Positions 34,009-42,500 of a DNA stretch of 42,500 nucleotides are shown here, piece after piece. Positions within the stretch are counted from its first letter, which is position 1; each line of letters starts with the position of its first letter. The DNA comes from Anaeromyces robustus (taxonomy: Eukaryota > Neocallimastigomycota > Neocallimastigomycetes > Neocallimastigales > Neocallimastigaceae). The stretch spans positions 17,501 through 60,000 of the forward strand of contig MCFG01000194.1 of the NCBI GenBank assembly GCA_002104895.1. The letters are read 5' to 3'. The position numbers and the translations under genes were made by a program. The notes beneath the pieces were generated by a model, which was not told where the DNA came from, ran no database searches, and was given only the letters and a program-made list of their open reading frames with translations.

Positions 34009-36830
34009 GTATTATTGTTATTATTAAAAAAAAAATAAAACTAATATTAAATAAAAACTGAAAAAAAAAAATAATAATAATTGTAATAAAATAATAATTG
34101 TAATAATAAAATATAATATAAAAAAATATGTCTTTTCTATAAATATTTTTTTTTTTTTATTAATGAATAATAATTTATTTTTTTTTTTTTTTAATAATAA
34201 TTAATTTTGTATAAATATAATATAAAAGAAATTTGATTTTAAAATTATTTAATTAAATCAATATATTATTATTACTTTAAAAACATTTTAAATTTTTTTA
34301 AGAAAGAATATATATATGTATATTTAAAAACAAATCAATGATTTTTATTTATTTATTATTTATTATTAGTTATAAAAAAATATTATTTAAAACAATACAT
34401 TGCAATTTAGATATTTTACATATACTAAAATTTTCATTATTTATTTTCATTATTTCCAAATGAAATTAGCAATTCAATAAATCTTAACTGAATTATAAAT
34501 TATACAAGAATTTGAAATAAAAAAAAAAACATATATATATATATATACATGTATATATATATTATAAATTTTTAATACTTATTTAAAAATGTTTGAACTT
34601 TATAATATATTATATTGTAAATTATTAACAAGCAATAGAATTATTATTAACTTTATAATATTTTTAATAGGTAACAATAAATGTTACAAATATTTAAATA
34701 TACATATATTTAAGTATTTGTAATATTTATTATATATATAATATATTTTTTTTTTTTGATTAATGTAATTAAAGTTAATTAATAATTATAATATAAATTT
34801 AGAAGAAAACCAAAATTCCTAATACTATTGATATTTAAATTACCAGTATTTTTTTGAAATTATTAGAAATACTTTAAGGTTCATAATATAAATAATATAA
34901 TCTATATCTTAATAATTAAATAGAATTTTAAAAATTTTTTAAAGTATATATTTTAGATTAAAGGTAGAAAAGAAAATGCTTTCTTTTGTTTTTATTTATT
35001 ATTGAGTTATTAATACATTTTTATATTTATCACATTTTTTGAAATTATTTATTTTGTTATCAAGTTTTTATTTTTATTTTATTTTCAAAACAAAAAAAAA
35101 ATAAAAAAATTAAAAAACATAAAATAAATGTAAAATATTCATATAATACATGTGTATATCATTTGATATCTCAAAATTAATATTAATTATAAATAAATTG
35201 TTAAGCACTTTGTAATTTTGTAATGATTATTAATTTATTAATTATTATTAAATAATTTTGTAAATATTTTTTATATTAATTTTTTTAAATTAAATTTTTT
35301 AATTTACTCATAAAATAATAAATAAATGAATAAATATTTAAATAAATAAATTAATAATCAATAAATAAATAAATATTTAAATATTTAAATAAATTAATGA
35401 AAAATATAATTTTTTTTAATTTATTATAATAATAATTTTTCTTGGTATTTTTTTGTGTAATTTTTATTTTAATAAAATTAAATTTTAAAATTAAATTTTA
35501 TGCTTTTTTTTTTCATTTTCATTTTTTTATTAATTAATAAAAAATGTTCAAAAATTTTAGGATAAAAAATTATAATTAAAATTAAAATAATTTTAATTTT
35601 TTTTTTGTTATCATAAAATTTTTTTGACCATTTGATAATGTTAGTAAAAAAGAGTAACAAATAAATATAAATATAAATTATAAATATAAATTATAAATAT
35701 ATATAAAAACGGAAAAATTAAAAATAAAATTAAAAACAAAAAACAAAAAACAAAAAACAAGTAAAAACAAAAAACAACAAAAAAAAAAACAAAAATAGCA
35801 TAAAATTTAATTTTAAAATTTTTTTAATTTAGAAAAAAAAAAATTCTTATAACATTTTAAATAAAAAAATGTTTTAAAATATTATAATATTTAATAATTA
35901 TTTTTTGTTACATTTTAAACTAAAAAAAAAAAAATTTATATTATTATTTTAATTTTTAAATTTAATTTTAAATTTTAATTTTAATTTTAATTTTAATTTT
36001 TTATTTCATATATATTATTTTTTATTTTGATTCTTGATAGATAACTTATTTATTTATTATTATTCCATCTAATTACTAATTTTTTTTATTATTAATTACT
36101 TTACTTTTTTTTTTTTCTTATCCTTTTTTTATTCATAATAAAAAATAAATAAAAATAAAAAAGACAATTATAAATTTCTATTAAAATAAATAAAATAAAT
36201 ATGCCTATACTATATACTAAATATTATATTCATCTATCTATATAATTCTCTAATAATAATGCTCTAATAATAATTAACTAATTGGAATAATAATTAATAA
36301 TAATAAAAGATTTATATATAAAATTTTTTTGTGTTTTAATTTATTTCTTTATTTTATTTTATTTTATTTTTTATTTTTTTTTTTATTCGAGGATTTGTTG
36401 GTTTGTTTGTTTTCTATTTATTTTGATATTTTATATTATATAAATAAATAAATAAAAATATTTTTAAAAAATAATAATTTATTTTTTTTTTATTTTATTT
36501 TATTTTGTATTTATTTTTTATTTTTTATTTATATATATATATTTAAAAGAGAAAAATAAAAAATGAATAAAAAAATTTTTTTTTTTTTAGTTTTTTTTTT
36601 TTTTAAAAAAAAAAAAAAATATGTATAATATTTTTTAATTTCGAAATTTATCTTATATATATAATATATACATAAATTTTATAATTTTATTTTTTTATTT
36701 TTAATAAAAAAAAATTCATTTTTTTTTTTTGTATTTTCATAATTTTTTTTAATAAAATGAAAAATGATTCATTTTTTTTTTGTTCATTCTATTTTTTTTT
36801 ACTTATTAATTTTATTTTATTTTATTTTAA
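33774..36830. other. Convergent intergenic region between the ankyrin and CBM18 genes
   Basis: Downstream DNA for both flanking genes. It holds an ATA/TAA array at about 33968-34010, a small hairpin with TTACAAATA arms near 34683-34722, AAAAACA-type repeats near 35735-35790 and many homopolymers. No gene was recognised. Confidence 0.6.
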
Positions 36831-38081
36831 TTAATAAGCTTCAAGCTTTCTACAGGTACCTGGACAAACAAGAGCCATGTATGGGTTTTTAGAACAATCA
36901 ACACATCCTACACATTGAATACACATAGCATGTTCAAATCCTTTTGGTAAACAGTATCCAAATTCAGATTGACATCCTTTACCACAGTAATTTCTGTCGA
37001 AACCACATTGACCTTTGGAATTACAACATTCATCCCCTGGACATTTCTTGTTACCATATTTTGGACCACAACGGTTTTTGGGTTTATTATCATCAATTGG
37101 ATGTGGTTTTCCAGTTGGTTTTGGACGAATAATAGAAGTTTTAGTAACAGTAATGACTGGTTTTTTAACAGTGTTTTCCTTACAAGTAGATGGACAAACA
37201 AGAGCAGATACTGGATCATTACCACAATCTACACAACCATAACAAGCAATACACATTATATTTCTGTAATTTTCTGGTAAACAGTAACCAAATTCGGATT
37301 GACATCCATTACCACAATGTTCTCTGTCAAAACCACATTGACCATCGGCATTACAACATTGATTATCTGGACATTTCTTATCTCCATATTTTGGACCACA
37401 AGCATTTTCTGGAATGGTTGGTTCTGGTTCTGGTTTTGGTTCTGGTTCTTTTACTTCTGGTTGTTCTTGTTCTCTTTCCTTTTTATAATCAAAAGAATTA
37501 GAACAAGCATGTGGACAAAGAAGTGCCATTCCTGGTTTATTTTCACAATCAGCACATCCCATACATTGAATACACATAGTATTTTCATAATCAGATGGTA
37601 AACAATAATAACCAAATTCAGATTGACATCCTTTACCACAATGTTCCTTATCAAAACCACATTGACCATCCTTACTACAACATTGACTACCTGGACATTT
37701 TTTGTTACCATATTTTGGACCACAAGCATTTTCTGGTATGGTTGGTTCTGGTTGTTCTGGTTCTCTTTCCTTTTTATAATCAAAAGAATTAGAACAAGCA
37801 TGTGGACAAAGAAGTGCCATAGTTGGTTGATCTTTACAATCAGCACATCCCATACATTGAATACACATCATAGATTCAGTTGGTAAACAATAGTAACCAA
37901 ATTCAGATTGACATCCTTTACCACAATGTTTCTTGTCAAAACCACATTGACCATCCTTACTACAACATTGACTACCTGGACATTTTTTGTTACCATATTT
38001 TGGACCACAGAAATCTACGGCTCTAGCTTTTTCTAAAGCTAATAAAGAAAGAGCTAAGAATGCAATTTTTTGAAATTTCAT
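36831..38081 (-). CDS. Secreted protein with four hevein-like chitin-binding domains, each paired with a six-Cys module
   Basis: A 416-residue secreted protein. The signal peptide covers about 1-21. Four type-1 chitin-binding (CBM18) domains lie at 25-66, 120-161, 228-268 and 338-378. They have the eight-cysteine hevein pattern and the CGPKYG..KCP, QCC, GQCGFD and GYC landmarks. After each comes a short module with invariant spacing CX2CX2CX2CX9CX3C, at 73-96, 170-193, 277-300 and 387-410. Its end (NP.MALVCPGTC) resembles the C-terminal half of ShK-type domains, though the match is partial. Linkers are Glu/Pro-rich, or Lys/Pro/Thr-rich before the last unit. CBM18 domains bind chitin, so a cell-wall or surface role is likely; no catalytic domain is present. 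Units 1 and 2 are nearly identical, 95 residues apart, showing recent internal duplication. The gene has no introns. Confidence 0.93.
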   Translation of the reverse strand: MKFQKIAFLALSLLALEKARAVDFCGPKYGNKKCPGSQCCSKDGQCGFDKKHCGKGCQSEFGYYCLPTESMMCIQCMGCADCKDQPTMALLCPHACSNSFDYKKEREPEQPEPTIPENACGPKYGNKKCPGSQCCSKDGQCGFDKEHCGKGCQSEFGYYCLPSDYENTMCIQCMGCADCENKPGMALLCPHACSNSFDYKKEREQEQPEVKEPEPKPEPEPTIPENACGPKYGDKKCPDNQCCNADGQCGFDREHCGNGCQSEFGYCLPENYRNIMCIACYGCVDCGNDPVSALVCPSTCKENTVKKPVITVTKTSIIRPKPTGKPHPIDDNKPKNRCGPKYGNKKCPGDECCNSKGQCGFDRNYCGKGCQSEFGYCLPKGFEHAMCIQCVGCVDCSKNPYMALVCPGTCRKLEAY

Positions 38082-38717
38082 TTTTTTTGTTTTTATTTTA
38101 TTTTATTTTTTTTTTTTTTTTCTAATATTATTTTTTTATTAATTCTTCTATTATTAAAATTTTAGATTTATTTCTTAAATTTTAATATTTTTTAATTTCT
38201 ATAATATATAAGAAAAATTATTTATAAATTATTTTTTATAAAAAAAATAAAAAAAAATTAGTTATACTATTAAATATATTTAATAATATTATTTTTATTA
38301 AATTATTATAAAATAAATTTAATAATTTTTATATAAAAAAAATAATTGGAATTGACTATATAAATTTATTATAATTATACAATTATAATAATTATATATT
38401 ATTTTAAAATTAATAATTTTACTTGTAATAATTTATTACCTTATATTATCAAAATATAATGTTTTAGAAGATAAATTATTATCCACAAAAAGTTTTTTTT
38501 TTTAATAAATTACTTTCTTAAAAGATAATTTATTTAACTCTATTTTTTTTTTATTTTTAAAGTATAAAACTTTGAGGAAAAAAAAAATAGACAATTAAGT
38601 TTCTTTTTATAGTTAAAAAAATAATTTTTTTTCTAATCGTAAAATGGATAATAATAAATAAATAAATAAATAATTAATTAATTAATTAAATAATTAAATA
38701 ATTAAATAATTAAATAA

Positions 38718-38753
<36 letters not shown>

Positions 38754-40380
38754 ATATATTAATTTAATAAAATATATATAATTAAAATTCTTTAATAAAT
38801 TCTTTAATAAAAGTTTATTCATAATAATAATAATAGTAATATAATATATTTCTTTTTATTAATTATTATAGATAATATATTTTTAATAGTAATGATTTTA
38901 ATTAAGTGATATTAATGGATTAACAATAATATTAAATAATATATTATTTAATAAATACTTTTTGTTAGTACATTTTATTATTTATTAAAGTTTATCTATT
39001 TTTTTAAAAAAAATAAAAAATGTTATCAAAATATTATATAAATTTAATTTATTTTAAATAATAAAAATTATATTAAAATACAATGTAATATATTGTTTAT
39101 TTAATTTGTGTAATTACAAATGTTGTGTAACAATGAAATAAAAATCATCAAAATAAGATTAACCAATGAAATAAAAGTATTCAGAATATTTAAAAAAATC
39201 ATTATTATTATTTAGTATTCTTCAATAATTAATGTGTCATATCATTAATAAAAAAAATAGATTAAAAACTTAGCAAAAAAAAAAAATTCATATATAAATT
39301 TATATATATATTTATATTTATATATATTTATATATATTAACCATTAAGATTAATTGAATTTTAATACATAAAAAAATAAAATAAAAAAAAAAAAAAAAAA
39401 AAAAAGAAAGAAAATGTTCAAATTAAATTAAAATTAAATTTATGTAATATTTTCTATATAAGCTTATGTGTTTTTTTATATATTTAAAATTTTTAATATT
39501 TTTTAATATTTTTTAATATGATAAATTAAAAATTGAATTTCTCAAAGTTAGAAATATTGTTATTTTTTAAAATTATAATACAAATTATACAAATTACAAA
39601 TTATATATGAAATATACTTTGTACTGAATAATAATTATAGCTATAAAAAACCATATGTTTATTTTTTATAATTAAAAATGAAAAGTTTTGTGGTTTTTCT
39701 TTTTTCGTTATAGTTTTACGCAATATGTTGATTTTTATTTTTATTTAATTATTAATTTATTAATGACTCAACTTTTTTTTTGTGGATTTATTAAATAATT
39801 TAACAATTTATTTTAAAAATTGTTAAATTGTTAAATAATTACTATTATACATAAATCATAACATTGCCAATAAAAATTAAATTGAATGCATGTTTATTTC
39901 TATATTACATGTTTATTCTCTTTAATATTGTGTGTCATTTAATATATAAATTCACATTTTTTTTTTATGTTGAAAAATTTATTTTGACTCAGAAAATAAA
40001 AATGAGTAAATATGTGAATGTATATTGTATATTTTGGAAAAAAAAAATTTTTTTTTTTCTTTGCTATTATTATATATTAAAAAATTTTTTTTTTCTAATT
40101 AAATTACAAATGGGAAAATAATTTTGTTATCACCGTTGTTTCCCATAATATTAAAAAAAAGGAAACAATAAAAAGTAAACGAAATGTAAATAACAAAAAA
40201 AAAGAAAAAAGAAAACAATCATATGAATATTATGAATATTTTTTTATAAACACTTATTTATTTATTTATATGACGTTTTATTAATTAATTTATTTTGTTA
40301 TTTTTGTTATTTTATTATTTTGTTATGTTATTATCTAAATAATAAAGAATGATATGATGTGTTAAAACAGTTACGAAAAA
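38082..40380. other. Upstream region of the CBM18 gene and intergenic DNA
   Basis: AT-rich DNA with AATT/AAAT arrays near 38655-38750, a hairpin around 39802-39840 (AACAATTTA...TAAATTGTT type) and homopolymers. An AGACAATTAAGT word near 38588 only weakly resembles the TTGACAATTT motif. No gene was recognised. Confidence 0.55.
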
Positions 40381-40920
40381 TTATGAAAATATAATTATAT
40401 AATTTTTAAAAAAAAATATTATCTGGTGATATTCAAAAAACAAATCTGTGTAATACAACATCTTAATAAACTTAATATTTAAAAAAGTTCAATTAATTAT
40501 ATATATAATTTTATCTTATTTATATTTATAGTATTGTTTTCATAATTAAATTTATAATGTGGAGTTTTTATAATGATTATTATTTTATTATGTAATTATT
40601 TATTTAATTGCTATAATATAATAATTAATTAAAAAAAAAGAACAAGCCCTAATTATAAATTATATAATTTTAAAATAAAAAAAATTATCTGGTGATATTC
40701 AAAAACAATTCTGTGTAATCCAATATCTTAAAATTAATTTAAATAATTGAACTAATTCAAAAATTATATTTATATCTTATTTATATTATTGTTATCATAA
40801 TTAAATTTATAATGTGGAGTTTTTATAATGATTATTGTTTTATTATTTAATTGTTTTTGATTAATTATTATATTATAATAATTGAATAAATAAGAACCAA
40901 GCCCTAATTATTAATTATAA
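40381..40920. repeat. Tandem duplication of a roughly 260-bp non-coding unit
   Basis: Two copies, about 40381-40655 and 40656-40920, share several long blocks in the same order: ATCTGGTGATATTCAAAAA (40421 and 40687), CTGTGTAAT, ATAATGTGGAGTTTTTATAA, and AAGCCCTAATTAT (40644 and 40899). Spacing varies from 255 to 266 bp. Neither copy codes for protein. The shared blocks are less AT-biased than their surroundings. Confidence 0.85.
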
Positions 40921-42446
40921 AATAATTTTAAAATATATATAGTAAATCATTATTATTATAAAAATATGGATTTTAAAAAAAAAATATAGATATATCATAT
41001 AGATGTATATGATAATAAAAATTTAAAATTAGTAAAAAAAACATGAAGCTTTAATAAGTTTTAATAATAATAATAATTTAATAATTTTTAAATGTACTTA
41101 TCACTATAATTTGGAAAATTATAAAAAAAACAATTATACACTGTACACAAAATAGATATTATGAAATGGAGACTAATATTAAAAATGATGACAAAGTATA
41201 TCCACTTTAATAATTTTAAAATAACAAAATTATTAAATATGTTAATAATAAAAAATTTTTGCTATATATTAATGAATAAGATTATAGGAAGCAACATCTA
41301 TTGTTATGGAGTTTTATTTATAATAATATTAGTCTAATAATTTATTAATATTTTATGCCAATAAATAATTTGATTTTAAAGGTTAACGAAATAAATGAAA
41401 TAATATTATCCTCTTTTAGAAATAAATATATAATAATATCATTTGATATTATTAAATTATTTTAAATAATTTTTTATATAATTTATTATTAATATATATA
41501 TTATATATCTCTTTTTTGTAGTTTTTAATCATTAATAAAATATAATGTTATTTTTTTATATAATATTTTTTATAATTTCTTTTATATCTATATCTATATA
41601 TTATATTATTATTATGTATTAATGTTTTTCTAAATATATAAAATATAATATATGAAATTAATGTAACATGGAAAATACATTGTAATTAATAATGTAATAG
41701 AGCAATAGATATTGTAATGTAAAAGAATAAAATAAAAGAATAAGTATTAGTTAAATTTAGTAATATTAACTTTTTAGATAATGTTAATTATTATTATTAT
41801 TTTTTTATTTAATAATTAATATTTTGAATTATTTTTATATATTTTTATATGTATATATTAATATATATATATTTTTTTATTTTATTTTTAATTTTATTAA
41901 TTATTAGGGTTTTAAGTACATAAGTTAAATAAATTAAAAAAAATAAAAAAACTGTAAATCAAGAAGATGTATTGGAGCGTATGGTGGAATTTCTACTGAT
42001 AATTGAAATTTTTGATAAAAAATCTAAAACATTTGAAAAAAATGTCAGAATTTTTTTTTTTTTTTTTTTGTGACACGGTTACTATTAATGCTCTAGAATG
42101 AAAGAAAAAAAAAAGAATATTGAAAAAAAAATTATTTGGAATGAAAATCTTTTTTTGAAAATAAAAAATGATTATACTTACTAAATTCTTTTATTTAATA
42201 GATGAAAAAAAGAAATTATAGTCCTTACAATCATGTTGGACTAAAAAAAAGTATAAAAAAATATAAAAAAATATAAAAAAAATATAAAAAAATATAAAAA
42301 AAAATATAAAAAAATATGTTTTAAAATTATCATATGAAGGGTTAGGTATTTAAAATTATATTGAAAAAGTAATAAAAGCGGCATATAAATTATTTAAAAA
42401 ATTTTAGAAAAAGAAATATATTCAAAACTAATAGATAAATTAATAT
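40921..42446. other. Intergenic DNA near the right edge
   Basis: AT-rich DNA without a convincing gene. A stretch at 41933-42073 on the + strand reads open for 46 codons with a charged, protein-like middle (NQEDVLERMVEF...IFDKKSKTFEKN) but has no start in context and runs into a T tract, so it may be a remnant or a chance frame. An AAAAATATAA array occupies about 42241-42315. Confidence 0.5.
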
Positions 42447-42500
42447 ATAAATAGTTTACATATAATTATATAAATATATAATTATATGTAAACTATTTAT
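42447..42500. repeat. Near-perfect palindrome at the right edge
   Basis: Arms of 25 bp (42447-42471 and 42476-42500) are exact inverse complements around the 4-base loop AAAT. It may continue past the window. It could be half of a larger inverted repeat or the end of a foldback element. Confidence 0.85.

Noticed and set aside
36908-37886. Long frames opposite or out of phase with the CBM18 gene
   Set aside because: They are shadows caused by regular spacing of Cys and Gly codons in the repeated domain gene.
39864-40121. An 85-codon + strand frame
   Set aside because: It begins at a TTG, and its Phe and Lys runs reflect T and A tracts. No similarity to a known protein was recognised.
41161-41337. 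A 58-codon + strand ATG frame (MKWRLILKMM...)
   Set aside because: Short and AT-biased, with no neighbour or motif supporting it. Random frames of this length are expected here.

Overview
The window is almost certainly nuclear DNA of an anaerobic gut fungus (Neocallimastigomycota, such as Piromyces, Neocallimastix or Anaeromyces). The reasons are the extremely AT-rich intergenic DNA full of homopolymers and AAAT/TTA microsatellites, the Asn-rich low-complexity tracts in proteins, and above all a secreted serpin carrying three fungal dockerin (CBM10) modules. That combination is known from the fungal cellulosome ('celpin'). Dictyostelium-like genomes share the base composition but not the dockerins.

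Layout. 1-5645: the start of one serpin-type gene runs off the left edge, and a complete dockerin-serpin follows about 5.07 kb away with the same 5' end and related promoter islands, i.e. a tandem gene family. 6932-10686: a five-exon gene for a TMEM62-like membrane metallophosphoesterase, with one apparent 1-base frame break in exon 2. 13300-24060: a duplicated locus encoding two secreted, probably GPI-anchored, 12-cysteine proteins (258 and 263 aa) of a family I do not recognise. Between the two lie a 564-bp MITE-like element and a full-length LINE of about 5.16 kb. The LINE has one intact 1474-codon ORF, a 42-nt poly(A) tail and a perfect 14-bp target-site duplication. It sits downstream of the second paralogue, and the matching unoccupied site survives downstream of the first. 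27212-28015: a bacterial-type CPBP/CAAX intramembrane protease. 30141-33773: a 1210-aa ankyrin-repeat protein (the only + strand gene) built from two tandem blocks of ten repeats. 36831-38081: a secreted protein with four hevein-like chitin-binding (CBM18) domains, each followed by a small six-cysteine module with fixed spacing. 38082-42500: no convincing gene, but a roughly 260-bp tandem duplication and a near-perfect palindrome at the right edge.

Common threads. Seven of the eight host genes or gene parts lie on the minus strand. At least five host products are secreted, surface or membrane proteins. Four minus-strand genes share the word TTGACAATTT 187-243 bp upstream of the start codon, a possible common regulatory site. 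Much of the coding content arose by duplication at several scales: whole genes, blocks of repeats and single domains. I found no tRNA, rRNA, CRISPR, LTR element or viral gene.
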